Source of the DNA: Tannerella sp.
Lineage (GTDB): Bacteria; Bacteroidota; Bacteroidia; Bacteroidales; Tannerellaceae
NCBI GenBank assembly: GCA_031265585.1
Contig: JAISCL010000118.1
Coordinates: 1 to 32,207 of the forward strand
DNA: 32,207 nucleotides
Direction: 5' to 3'
Below the pieces are notes generated by a model that saw nothing but the letters and a program-made list of their open reading frames with translations, made no database searches and was not told where the DNA came from. Shown one piece after another: positions 24,003-32,117 of the stretch. Numbering within the stretch: position 1 is the stretch's first letter; every line of letters starts with the position of its first letter. The translations under genes were made by a program, and so were the position numbers.

Positions 24003-26348
24003 TCATTTACAAACCGTTAATACGGCATATTTAAGCAGCAGTCTCTTTTCGCCTGAATTTTTGAATTTTACGGTTGCGCTGGCGTTGCCTCCCGTTCCTT
24101 CCAGGGCGATCACTTCACCTTCCCCGAAACGGTTATGCAATACCCTGTTTCCAACCGTTAATCCTCCGAGGGTGTTCACTTTTATCGGCGCTTCGGACTG
24201 CTGATGCACATTTTTTACGGACGTCACGTCGGGCCGGCTTTTTCCGGAAGTGTTACGCCGGGGCATCATATCGGCATCCCATGCGGGATTGCGTCCGTAT
24301 GTACGGTTCCATTTTTCATCGTGACCCGGTGAAAGGGATGAATAAGGCCTCCCGCTCCGAACCGGCGGCCCGGTCTCGTCCTCATCCTGGAAATCAAGGT
24401 ATTTACGGTCTATGTCCTTAATAAAGAAGCTGGGTGTAGCCGTATTGCTCTGTCCGTTACGGTAGCGGTTTTTCGAGTAGGTGATCATGCAGTTTTCCTT
24501 CGCCCGCGTGAGAGCGACATAAAACAGCCGTCGTTCTTCTTCTATGGCGCGCGGATTGTCCATAGCGCGCAGTGAAGGGAACAGCTCGTTCTCCATCCCG
24601 ACAATAAAGACGTTTTTAAATTCAAGGCCTTTCGCTGCATGAACCGTCATTAATGTTACCCGGTCCGTATTTTCATCCTTTTCGTTATCCTGGTCGGTCA
24701 TCAGCGAGACCTCCATCAAAAAGTCGGTAAGCGAGGTATTTTCCGATCCTTCTTCCTGCCTGATGGAAACAAATTCACCGACCGCATTTAAAAGTTCCTG
24801 CACATTTTCCTGACGGCTGATGCCTTCTATGGAGGTGTCCTGGAAAAGGATGCCGGCGATACTGCTCCGCTTGATTATATATTCTGCGGTTTCATTAGCC
24901 GGCGCCGTTTTATTCCGGGCCTGGAAATCTTCTATCAGCAGGCGGAAGTCCTGCAGTTTTGCAGCCGTGCCCTTACTGACCGCAACGGCATATTCCAAAG
25001 GCGATGCAATGACTTCCCACAGACTTGTACCGGCTGACAGGGCCGCGTTCTGCAACCGGTCGACCGTCGTGTCCCCGATGCCGCGCGCCGGATAGTTAAT
25101 AATGCGCTTGACGGATTCTTCATCGGAAGGGTTTATGACTGCACGGAAATAGGCGATCACGTCTTTTATTTCCTTGCGCTGGTAAAAGGACTGGGCGCCG
25201 TAAATCTTATATTTAAGTGCATGCTTGCGCATCGCTTCTTCCAGTACGCGCGACTGGGCATTCGTCCGGTAAAGGATGGCAAAATCGGCATACGAATAGC
25301 CCTTCTTCGCCATCATATCCGGGATTTTAGCCGACACGAGGTACGCTTCCTCGTAATCGGAATAGGATGAAAGGACAGAGACCCTGCTGCCCTTCTCGTT
25401 TTTCGAATAGACGGTTTTCTTTATCTGCTCCTTATTTTGGGCGATCAGGCTGTTTGCCGCATCCACGATGTTTTGTGTCGAACGGTAGTTCTGTTCCAGT
25501 TTAAAGACTTTACATGCCGGGTAATTATCCTTAAAACGCAGCATGTTATCGATGTTTGCGCCGCGAAAGGAATAAATACTCTGCGCGTCGTCCCCGACTA
25601 CAAAAATATGCCGGTGCTTATTACAGAGACGCGCCACGATCAGATGCTGTGCAAAATTCGTGTCCTGATACTCGTCAACCAGGACATACCTGAACTGTTC
25701 CTGATATTTGGCAAGCACATCCGGATGGTCGCGGAAAAGAATATTCGTCTGCAACAGTAACTCGTCAAAATCCATCACGCCCGCATTGAAGCAGCGATTC
25801 TGGTAACGCCTGTAGATTTCGTTCGTCCGGGGAACTTTCGACAGGCTGTCATAGGAAAGCAAATCGTGGTTCTGATCGTATGCATTACATGTCACCAGTG
25901 CATTTTTTGCATTGGATATGCGGCTCTGGATCATGCCCGGGCGATACGTTTTGTCATCGAGCTGCATTTCTTTTATGATTGTCTTTATCAGGTTTTTCGA
26001 GTCTGCGGAATCATAGATCGTGAAATCGGAAGGAAAGCCGAGACGGCTCGCTTCACGGCGCAGGATGCGGTAAAAAATGGAATGAAACGTCCCCATCCAT
26101 AAATAACGGGTCATATGATCATTCATAATAGAGGCGATCCGCTGTTTCATTTCACGCGCCGCCTTATTCGTAAAAGTAAGCGCCAGTATGGTATGAGGCT
26201 GATAGCCGCTTTGCAAAAGATGTGCAACCTTACAGGTCAGCACGCGTGTCTTTCCCGAACCCGCACCTGCCACAACCAGCGAAGGCCCGCCGTCATATAA
26301 AACCGCTTCCCGCTGACTGTCATTAAGTGCATTTAAATAATCTTCCAT
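24003..26348 (-). CDS. UvrD/PcrA-type DNA helicase
   Basis: 781 aa superfamily 1A 3'-5' helicase for repair and for clearing stalled forks. All motifs are in order: LNDSQREAV (Q motif), Walker A AGAGSGKT (27-34), TFTNKAAREMKQRI, VDEYQDTN (Walker B), GDDAQSIYSFRGA, LEQNYRST, NYPARGIGDTTVDRL, TVHAAKGLEF and VALTRAKENCMITYS. The C-terminus ends in a small tudor-like domain (LTVGNRVLHNRFGEGEVIALEG) typical of PcrA. Length is normal. The start lies one base after the stop of the lipoprotein gene, so translation is probably coupled. I leave the symbol empty because uvrD and pcrA cannot be separated with certainty here. Confidence 0.96.
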   Translation of the reverse strand: MEDYLNALNDSQREAVLYDGGPSLVVAGAGSGKTRVLTCKVAHLLQSGYQPHTILALTFTNKAAREMKQRIASIMNDHMTRYLWMGTFHSIFYRILRREASRLGFPSDFTIYDSADSKNLIKTIIKEMQLDDKTYRPGMIQSRISNAKNALVTCNAYDQNHDLLSYDSLSKVPRTNEIYRRYQNRCFNAGVMDFDELLLQTNILFRDHPDVLAKYQEQFRYVLVDEYQDTNFAQHLIVARLCNKHRHIFVVGDDAQSIYSFRGANIDNMLRFKDNYPACKVFKLEQNYRSTQNIVDAANSLIAQNKEQIKKTVYSKNEKGSRVSVLSSYSDYEEAYLVSAKIPDMMAKKGYSYADFAILYRTNAQSRVLEEAMRKHALKYKIYGAQSFYQRKEIKDVIAYFRAVINPSDEESVKRIINYPARGIGDTTVDRLQNAALSAGTSLWEVIASPLEYAVAVSKGTAAKLQDFRLLIEDFQARNKTAPANETAEYIIKRSSIAGILFQDTSIEGISRQENVQELLNAVGEFVSIRQEEGSENTSLTDFLMEVSLMTDQDNEKDENTDRVTLMTVHAAKGLEFKNVFIVGMENELFPSLRAMDNPRAIEEERRLFYVALTRAKENCMITYSKNRYRNGQSNTATPSFFIKDIDRKYLDFQDEDETGPPVRSGRPYSSLSPGHDEKWNRTYGRNPAWDADMMPRRNTSGKSRPDVTSVKNVHQQSEAPIKVNTLGGLTVGNRVLHNRFGEGEVIALEGTGGNASATVKFKNSGEKRLLLKYAVLTVCK

Positions 26349-26349
26349 A

Positions 26350-26739
26350 TTAAAATTTTATGAATGAATAATGAGATCCGTCCTCACTGAGAAGTGTCAA
26401 TCTTTTTTTATTCAGACGGTCGATCGTAAAGGAACGGCTCCTGCCGGACCAGTCCGAATATTCAATATAATCATCAAATTCAAGCCGTATGGATAAAACG
26501 TTTTCCTGCTGCTTCTTTAAACCGTACAGGGACAGACAGGTATCTCGCTGAGGCACATATACCTGCAACATGAAAACAGACTCCGACTGGAAATTATACC
26601 AGACCGTATCCACCACGGTTTCGACCCCGTTTTTTTCCACCGTTTTCAGTTGCCACTTACCGACAAGATCCGGCGTTTTGACAGCATCACATGCCATAAA
26701 AAGGGTAAAGACAAGTACTGTGAGACTATATTTTTTCAT
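26350..26739 (-). CDS. Lipocalin-like small lipoprotein
   Basis: 129 aa from the ATG at 26739; an upstream TTG at 26778 overlaps the promoter element and is unlikely. MKKYSLTVLVFTLFMACDAV is a lipoprotein signal with Cys17 as the probable lipidated residue. The mature part is a small beta barrel: DLVGKWQLKTVEKNGVETVV, DTVWYNFQSESVFMLQVY, LSIRLEFDDYIEYSDWSG, ending DGSHYSFIKF, which is the lipocalin-like pattern of short Bacteroidetes lipoproteins. Ligand and role are unknown. It directly precedes pcrA with a one-base gap and presumably shares its transcript, although no functional link is evident. Confidence 0.75.
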   Translation of the reverse strand: MKKYSLTVLVFTLFMACDAVKTPDLVGKWQLKTVEKNGVETVVDTVWYNFQSESVFMLQVYVPQRDTCLSLYGLKKQQENVLSIRLEFDDYIEYSDWSGRSRSFTIDRLNKKRLTLLSEDGSHYSFIKF

Positions 26740-26775
26740 TATCGTTTTCTTCCGACAGTTAAACATTTCCGGGCA

Positions 26776-26783
26776 CAAAAGTA
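26776..26783 (-). promoter_or_regulatory. Candidate -7 element of the lipoprotein-pcrA unit
   Basis: The minus strand reads TACTTTTG, a full TAnnTTTG match, 36 bases upstream of the lipoprotein ATG. TTCG rather than TTTG stands 20 bases further upstream. Confidence 0.5.
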
Positions 26784-26859
26784 CAATTTTAAACGCAAAT
26801 TCACGAACGGCAGACGCACTTTATTTAAACAAACGTTTTGTACCGTCACGTGCGATCCG

Positions 26860-28686
26860 TTATTCCGTGTTCCGGACAAGCATCCGGCATTCCCTGCAGT
26901 CAAATTCCAGCCGTAATCGCCGGTCTTTATATCCAAGGTAAAAAGGCTCTTTGTAAGGTGACCTTTTTTTATGATGCACCGGGCACCAGCCCATACTGTA
27001 ACGCAAACAGTGTTTTGTATACATAAGCGGGACATCCTGACGGGATCCCGTTTCAAAGGCAGGCTCCATCGCTGTCACCCCATGGCTCCTGTAAAATTTT
27101 TCCGCCATCCGGTTTGATATGTTTGCCGTATAGTCAAGCCTCTGAAGCGGAAAGGAAACCTCCTCTTTACACACCTTTGTATACCGGCGCCGGTAACGCA
27201 TACGCCGTACCGCCGTCAGTTTTTCTGTTGCCTCACGGCGCATTTCATTTAATAACGACGAAGGAACAAAACAGTTTTCCGTCATCTTAATCACAATGTC
27301 AACAGCCTCGAACGGAGTATTGCCAAGTTTCCCCAGTTGGTTGCGGATATTTTCATCCTGCGGCTTACGGGCCGGCTCCTTTCCGAACGGATGTATTACC
27401 GTAACGTGTGCATCCGTATCGTCGGTCATGGTGAGCGCAAAGCCACCCGGACAGTCCCCCCACTCTATCCTGACATCAATCCTGCGTTCGGCCGAAGGTT
27501 TTTCCAGCACAGCTTCAAAATCCCGGTCATAATTCCGGTATAATCGCATTCCGGGTTTCAACGCCGGCATCTTGTGGGGAAATATGCGGTTCGCTTCGGT
27601 ACGGTTTACCCGGAAACCTTCCGGTTCTTCCCGCGCATTGAAAAAGACAAGTCCGTCTCCATTATGGATCGGTTTCAAACCGGCAACGGTAAACGAGTTT
27701 CCCTTCAGTTCTTTCACTGTGCCTGTCGGCTCGCCTAACGATTTGGGCGTTTCAAAAGAGGTGATATCCGCATCACGGCCATGCAAAAAATACGGTGTAA
27801 ATCCACGGTTGAAGCTTTTTTCCGGACACGGTTCGAATGTAAACGACGAACGTCCGGTCGAAGGCCTGTAAAAGGCAGGATTTTTCTCAAAAACAGCGTC
27901 CAGCTTTTTCCGGTAATAAGCCGTCACATTTTTTATATAGGAAACATCCTTCAAGCGGCCTTCTATCTTAAGGGAAGAAATACCGGCCCGCATCAGCATT
28001 TCCAGGTCATCGGAACGGTTCAGGTCTTTGAGCGAAAGTAAATGCTTATTTTCCACAACCGTCCGTCCTGCCGAGTCAGTCAGCGTATAAGGCAAACGGC
28101 AGTACTGGGCGCACTCACCCCGGTTCGCACTGCGTCCGCTGAAGGCTGCGCTCAAATAACACCGTCCGCTGTAACTTACACACAAAGCCCCATGTATAAA
28201 CGCTTCCAGCGTGGCGCCCGGCACACGCTCCGAGATGATCCGGATCTGATGGATAGAAAGCTCACGCGCCAGTACGATCCGTGTAAAACCGGCATGATAG
28301 AGGAACTCTACCTTTTCAGGCGTGCAATTGTCCGTCTGCGTACTTGCATGAAGCGGTATCGGAGGAATATCCAGTTGGGTGATCCCCATATCCTGTATAA
28401 TCAGTGCATCGGCCCCGGCATTGTACAGTTGCCGTATCATACGCTCCGCATCTTTCAGTTCTTCGTCCCTCAGGATGGTATTGAGCGCAACATAAATGCG
28501 TGCATCGTACAGGTGTGCGGTTTCACACAGGGCCTGTATGTCTTCGATGGAATTTCCCGCAGCTGCACGGGCGCCGAACCTGGGGGCGCCAATGTACACG
28601 GCATCGGCGCCATGACGAACCGCTTCGATACCGCAATGCAGGTCTTTGGCGGGCGCAAGCAATTCTACAGGACGCGCCGTTATCAT
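26860..28686 (-). CDS. U32 family protein, RlhA-like 23S rRNA hydroxylase
   Basis: 608 aa. The N-terminal U32 domain starts VELLAPAKDLHCGIEAVRHGADAVYIG and contains the family signature EAFIHGALCVSYSGRC, with C169, C176, C192 and C196 as probable cluster ligands (GRSANRGECAQYCRLPY). The middle and C-terminal regions match the long, DUF3656-containing U32 members such as E. coli RlhA (YdcP), which makes 5-hydroxycytidine in 23S rRNA; older names call these collagenase-like peptidases. A second Cys-rich tail (HCLRYSMGWC, then FDCREC) ends the protein. The ATG overlaps the metA stop as ATGA, so translation is coupled. The rRNA role is inferred from the family, not shown here. Confidence 0.88.
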   Translation of the reverse strand: MITARPVELLAPAKDLHCGIEAVRHGADAVYIGAPRFGARAAAGNSIEDIQALCETAHLYDARIYVALNTILRDEELKDAERMIRQLYNAGADALIIQDMGITQLDIPPIPLHASTQTDNCTPEKVEFLYHAGFTRIVLARELSIHQIRIISERVPGATLEAFIHGALCVSYSGRCYLSAAFSGRSANRGECAQYCRLPYTLTDSAGRTVVENKHLLSLKDLNRSDDLEMLMRAGISSLKIEGRLKDVSYIKNVTAYYRKKLDAVFEKNPAFYRPSTGRSSFTFEPCPEKSFNRGFTPYFLHGRDADITSFETPKSLGEPTGTVKELKGNSFTVAGLKPIHNGDGLVFFNAREEPEGFRVNRTEANRIFPHKMPALKPGMRLYRNYDRDFEAVLEKPSAERRIDVRIEWGDCPGGFALTMTDDTDAHVTVIHPFGKEPARKPQDENIRNQLGKLGNTPFEAVDIVIKMTENCFVPSSLLNEMRREATEKLTAVRRMRYRRRYTKVCKEEVSFPLQRLDYTANISNRMAEKFYRSHGVTAMEPAFETGSRQDVPLMYTKHCLRYSMGWCPVHHKKRSPYKEPFYLGYKDRRLRLEFDCRECRMLVRNTE

Positions 28687-29615
28687 AAATCGCCTAAATG
28701 CCGGATGTCTTCTATATGGAAAGGGGTTTCCTGATATACGTAGTAGTTCAGCCAGTTGGTAAAAAACAGGTTGGCGTGACCGCGCCAGCGAACCAGCGGA
28801 AGCCCGGAGGGATCATCATCCCTGTAATAATTCTCCGGCATACCGATCGGCAGGCCTTTCTGTAAATCACGCATATATTCTTCGTGAAGCGTATTGGGAG
28901 CATATTCGAAATGACCTGTGATGAAAATTTCGCGCCCTCCACGCGACATGGCCATGCATACACCGGCATCTTCGCTTTCCGACAGCAGTTTTAATTCCGG
29001 AACCTTCAGGATGTCTTCCCGGCGGATCTCCGTATGGCGACTGTGAGGCACATAAAATTCATCATCAAAACCGCGGAAGATTTGCTGCAAAGGATCATTC
29101 ACCGTATGCTTAAAGATCCCGAACCTTTTGGCGTGCAATTCGTATTTGGGCACGCCGTAAAAATGATAAAGCCCGGCCTGCGCAGCCCAGCAGATATATA
29201 AGGTGGACGTGACATGCGTGCGGCTCCAGTCAAAAATCACCTTCAGTTCATCCCAGTAGGTGACATCCTCAAATTCCAGCTGTTCTACCGGGGCGCCCGT
29301 GACGATCATACCGTCATAATAATCGGCGCATATTGAGTCAAAATCCTTATAAAATTCCTGCATGTGTTTAATCGGCGTATTTTTGGGCTGATGCCCCTTG
29401 ATCTTCATAAAATCAAGCTCCACCTGTAACGGCGAGTTACTCAGCAGACGCACAAGATCCGTTTCCGTTGTAATTTTCAACGGCATGAGGTTTAATACAA
29501 CCACACGCAACGGACGTATATCCTGTTCCGAAGCCCGGAGTGAGTCCATCACAAAGATATGTTCCTTCTTAAGAAGCTCAATGGCCGGAAGATTTTTCTG
29601 TAAATTTAATGGCAT
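28683..29615 (-). CDS. metA: Homoserine O-acyltransferase MetA (acetyl-CoA type predicted)
   Basis: 310 aa, class I glutamine amidotransferase-like fold. It acylates homoserine, the first committed step of methionine synthesis. Catalytic residues fall at the same numbers as in E. coli: Cys142 (YICWAAQAG), His235 and Glu237 (TGHFEYA). Residue 111 is Glu (GAPVEQLEFEDV); family studies tie Glu111 to acetyl-CoA and Gly111 to succinyl-CoA, so acetyl transfer is predicted despite the usual name. The VOC gene upstream ends 48 bases before the start and no promoter is seen in that gap; rlhA overlaps downstream by ATGA. No SAM riboswitch is visible. Length is normal. Confidence 0.95.
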   Translation of the reverse strand: MPLNLQKNLPAIELLKKEHIFVMDSLRASEQDIRPLRVVVLNLMPLKITTETDLVRLLSNSPLQVELDFMKIKGHQPKNTPIKHMQEFYKDFDSICADYYDGMIVTGAPVEQLEFEDVTYWDELKVIFDWSRTHVTSTLYICWAAQAGLYHFYGVPKYELHAKRFGIFKHTVNDPLQQIFRGFDDEFYVPHSRHTEIRREDILKVPELKLLSESEDAGVCMAMSRGGREIFITGHFEYAPNTLHEEYMRDLQKGLPIGMPENYYRDDDPSGLPLVRWRGHANLFFTNWLNYYVYQETPFHIEDIRHLGDL

Positions 29616-29663
29616 TGCTTTGTCTGTTGTTTATTAAAAGTCCTTTTCGCGCCGGTCGGTCTG

Positions 29664-30047
29664 TTATCGCTGTACAATCTGAAGCACATTTCCTTCCGGA
29701 TCGGCAAAGTTCCGGATGCGTCCTCCACCGACAGCTTCAAATTCGGGTCCGGCCCATTCGACGCCCTGTCTGTCGAGCGCGGCAATAGCTGCGTCCATGT
29801 CATTTACCCGGAGGGCCAGATGAGACCATCCGGGAGTGTTTATAGTCCGTTCGGGGCGTTCCGTCTCATCCTTCGGCATCATTTCAATATAGGTTCCGTC
29901 CGGCGCCTCAATGATGTAGACCGGTTTGTCCGTTTTTGCATACACCGTATAGCCCAGCACCTCGCAATACCATTTTGTTAATGCGTCCACATCCGCAGCA
30001 GCAATAGCCGGATGGTCAATTCCTGTACATATATTTTTCATAATCAT
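29664..30047 (-). CDS. VOC (glyoxalase/dioxygenase fold) protein
   Basis: 127 aa with two beta-alpha-beta-beta-beta modules. The first module starts IDHPAIAAADVDALTKWYCEVLGY and continues APDGTYIEMMP; the second has WSHLALRVNDMDAAIAALDRQGVEWAG and FADPEGNVLQIVQ. His (IDH, WSH) and Glu (YIEMM, with Gln in VLQIV) candidates for a metal site are present, although the last position is Gln rather than the usual Glu. Substrate unknown. The start (ATG at 30047, or two codons later) overlaps the tlpA stop as ATGA, so the pair is cotranscribed with metA and rlhA downstream. Confidence 0.88.
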   Translation of the reverse strand: MIMKNICTGIDHPAIAAADVDALTKWYCEVLGYTVYAKTDKPVYIIEAPDGTYIEMMPKDETERPERTINTPGWSHLALRVNDMDAAIAALDRQGVEWAGPEFEAVGGGRIRNFADPEGNVLQIVQR

Positions 30048-30646
30048 TCTTCCAATAATTTATCAATAACTTTACACATTTCCGAAAACTCGTCTTCATT
30101 ATATAAGCGGGTAAGCATTACGATCCCGGATGACGGATCGATGATCACATTCCGGGTAATGCCGGCATTCCGTTTCGCATACAGGGCAAAAACATCCCCG
30201 CCCGGATCCAATGCCATCGGATACGTAACGCCGGTCTGCTTCCTGAACTCAAGCACTTTTTCAAGCGGCTCGTCCCGGTCGATGCCTAACAGGCAAAAAT
30301 TCGGATTATCTTTATGCTTCTGCCATATTTCGCTTTCTATAAAAGGCATTTCTTTACGGCAAACACCGCACCAGCTCGCGGTAAACTGTAACATGACCAC
30401 TTTTCCGCGCATGTCGGAAAGATTGAATGTTTCACCAGCGGTCGTCTGAAGCGTAAACTCCGGCGCCCTGTCACCGGTCTTGACAATGTATTCCCGTTCA
30501 TCAACTGCGGGCTGATTCACGTCTGCAACGCTCGCTTCGCTGTCCGGAATACCCGGTGCGTCCTCAACGGCTTTTTTCTTGTTGCCTGCACATGTTACCG
30601 ACAATAAAAACAGCGCCAGCAACAAAAAATAATGTTTGTATGTCAT
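30044..30646 (-). CDS. TlpA-like thioredoxin-fold lipoprotein
   Basis: 200 aa from the ATG at 30646; the frame continues to a TTG at 30697 through the promoter and is not used. The signal MTYKHYFLLLALFLLSVTC has Cys19 as a likely lipid anchor, so it faces the periplasm. After a linker, residues about 55-200 are a TlpA/ResA-type thioredoxin domain with KTGDRAPEFTLQTTAGE, the redox motif C93-G-V-C96 in ASWCGVCRKE, and a cis-Pro region near VTYPMALDPGG. It likely reduces or exchanges disulfides in the envelope. First gene of a four-gene unit with VOC, metA and rlhA. Confidence 0.92.
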   Translation of the reverse strand: MTYKHYFLLLALFLLSVTCAGNKKKAVEDAPGIPDSEASVADVNQPAVDEREYIVKTGDRAPEFTLQTTAGETFNLSDMRGKVVMLQFTASWCGVCRKEMPFIESEIWQKHKDNPNFCLLGIDRDEPLEKVLEFRKQTGVTYPMALDPGGDVFALYAKRNAGITRNVIIDPSSGIVMLTRLYNEDEFSEMCKVIDKLLEE

Positions 30647-30666
30647 GCTTTTAATATTTATGGCTG

Positions 30667-30698
30667 CAAAGATAGTATAACGGCGGGAGTAATTCAAA
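30667..30698 (-). promoter_or_regulatory. Promoter of the tlpA-VOC-metA-rlhA unit
   Basis: On the minus strand TTTG (30698-30695) is followed after 20 bases by TATCTTTG (30674-30667). Both boxes match the consensus fully. The start of transcription would be about 15 bases before the tlpA ATG at 30646. It lies between the tlpA start and the cinA remnant. Confidence 0.75.
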
Positions 30699-30741
30699 AT
30701 AAAAAGCTGTAATCTTCCGTAACACCGCCTGCCGGGACGGT

Positions 30742-31386
30742 TTATCTCCTCATTAAATCAAGCAGCATCACGAGTGAAGTGTTTACCGCCCGCCGGATAT
30801 TTTGTTCGCGCACAGTGGTAAATGTGATACTCTTTGGAGATCACGGTATCTTTGTCTGCGACAGCTATCCAAACGGTACCGACAGGTTCCCCGGTGTACC
30901 TCCACCGGGACCGGCAACACCGGATGTGGCCACGGAATAATCACATCCCAATACCCGCAGTGCACCCTTTGCCATCTGTTCCACAACCTGCCGGCTAACG
31001 GCCCCATATTTTTCCAAATCGCTTTCGGAGACGCCCAACCGCTGCTGCTTGACACGGTTTGCATACGATACCACACTTCCAAGGAAATAATCCGAACTTC
31101 CGGGCACAGAGGTCAGCAATGAAGCGATGGCGCCACCGGTACAGCTCTCTGCTGCACCGACAGTCCGGCCTGCCGAACGCAGCCTGTCGCCGATAATCAC
31201 TTCAATATTTTTATCTTCTTCAGCCACGATATGTCCTTTTAATATTTCTTCCAGCTGTTTCTGCAATGCGGCAACCGCCGCTTCCGCTCTTTCCCCGTCG
31301 TCACTGTAAGCAGACAGGCGCAGACGTATAATGCCCGACTGCGGAAGATAGGCCAGCTTGACAAACGGGGGCAGGTTGTTTTCAAG
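30742..31386 (-). pseudogene. cinA: cinA remnant: 5'-truncated and frameshifted twice
   Basis: The minus strand encodes the C-terminal half of CinA (nicotinamide-nucleotide amidase / competence-damage family). From 31386 one frame reads LENNLPPFVKLAYLPQSGI, AESCTGGAIASLLTSVPGSS and SGVAGPGGGTPG. At about 30888-30894 the frame shifts (a base missing) and continues PVGTVWIAVADKDTVISKEYH. At about 30823 an extra base shifts it again, and it ends FTTVREQNIRRAVN, then SLVMLLDLMRR and TAA at 30744-30742. The three pieces join into the normal CinA end, so this was one gene. The N-terminal MoCF-like domain is absent: beyond 31386 the sequence belongs to a transposase remnant on the other strand. The open minus frame past 31386 to 31524 is only its shadow. 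Sequencing error could explain the indels but not the truncation. Confidence 0.88.
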
Positions 31387-31410
31387 TCCCGTCTGCCCCG
31401 GACAAACGCT

Positions 31411-32047
31411 ACGATTTCGCCGCTCATCATAGATAAATTTCACGTCGTCAAACATCTGATGGAAGCCTTGCAAAGTGCGCGACTTCAGGTTAAAAAAGAG
31501 ATTCAAACAGAAAGGAAACAGCAAAAAGAAAAACAGAAAGAGAAGAAAAAAGAGACATTGTTACCGGAAGAAGCATCCGGCAATCCGAATGGATGGACAG
31601 ACCTGGAATTACCGGAAAAGACACGCTACCTTTTTATTGCGGATGCATCAGGAACCGGAAGAGGAAGATGCTTTTTTACCGGATTTCACATTAGATAAAT
31701 TCCCCTTGCTCAAGACCGCTTACAATCTCTGCGGGCAACCCCGCCTGTGGTATCAACAATCCAGCATCGGAAAAAATACGGGAATACTCCTCTTTGAACT
31801 CCGCAGATGGAAAGAAAAAGTAAAACAGGAAAATATCAAAGAATTTATACGGGTCGCACGGATGATAGAAAACCATCAAACCGAAATTATTCGCTATTTT
31901 GAAAATGGCTTAACCAATGCCAAAGCCGAAAATCTTAACGATAAAATTCAACGCTTCATCGCCAATAATTTTGGAATTAGAAACAGGGACTTCTTTCTTT
32001 ATCGCTTGCAGGTCTATTTTTCTCCAGCACCTCAAAAAAAGATTTAG
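31411..32047 (+). pseudogene. ISL3/ISAon1-like transposase remnant: 5'-truncated with a frameshift
   Basis: The plus strand reads ATISPLIIDKFHVVKHLMEA from about 31411, a DKFHVVK motif typical of ISL3-type DDE transposases, then a Lys/Glu-rich stretch and NGWTDLELPEKTRYLFIA. Near 31640-31670 the frame moves by one (an extra base), after which the text continues DKFPLLKTAYNLCGQPRLWY, FIRVARMIENHQTEI and GLTNAKAENLNDKIQRF, where the Glu of NAKAE is the expected last catalytic residue, and closes with RNRDFFLYRLQVYFS and TAG at 32045-32047. The N-terminal half with the first acidic residues is missing, so it cannot be active. I could not identify terminal inverted repeats on either side. The family is by pattern recognition only. 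Confidence 0.82.
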
Positions 32048-32088
32048 CCTAATCTTGAGAAGATCATGATTCGAACAGAATAATTCCA

Positions 32089-32096
32089 TATATTTG
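32089..32096 (+). promoter_or_regulatory. Candidate -7 element for the gene starting at 32118
   Basis: TATATTTG fully matches TAnnTTTG and lies 21 bases before the ATG at 32118. No good TTTG is seen 19-21 bases upstream. Confidence 0.4.
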
Positions 32097-32117
32097 CAGT
32101 CAATAATTGACAGTAAG

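Noticed and set aside
28042..28734. 230-aa plus-strand open frame
   Set aside because: It is antisense to the well-supported RlhA-like gene and overlaps the metA end; the text is not protein-like.
31387..31524. N-terminal extension of the minus-strand CinA frame
   Set aside because: The plus strand here encodes the DKFHVVKHLMEA transposase text, so the minus frame is its shadow. Apparent CinA-like fragments were weak and needed several indels.
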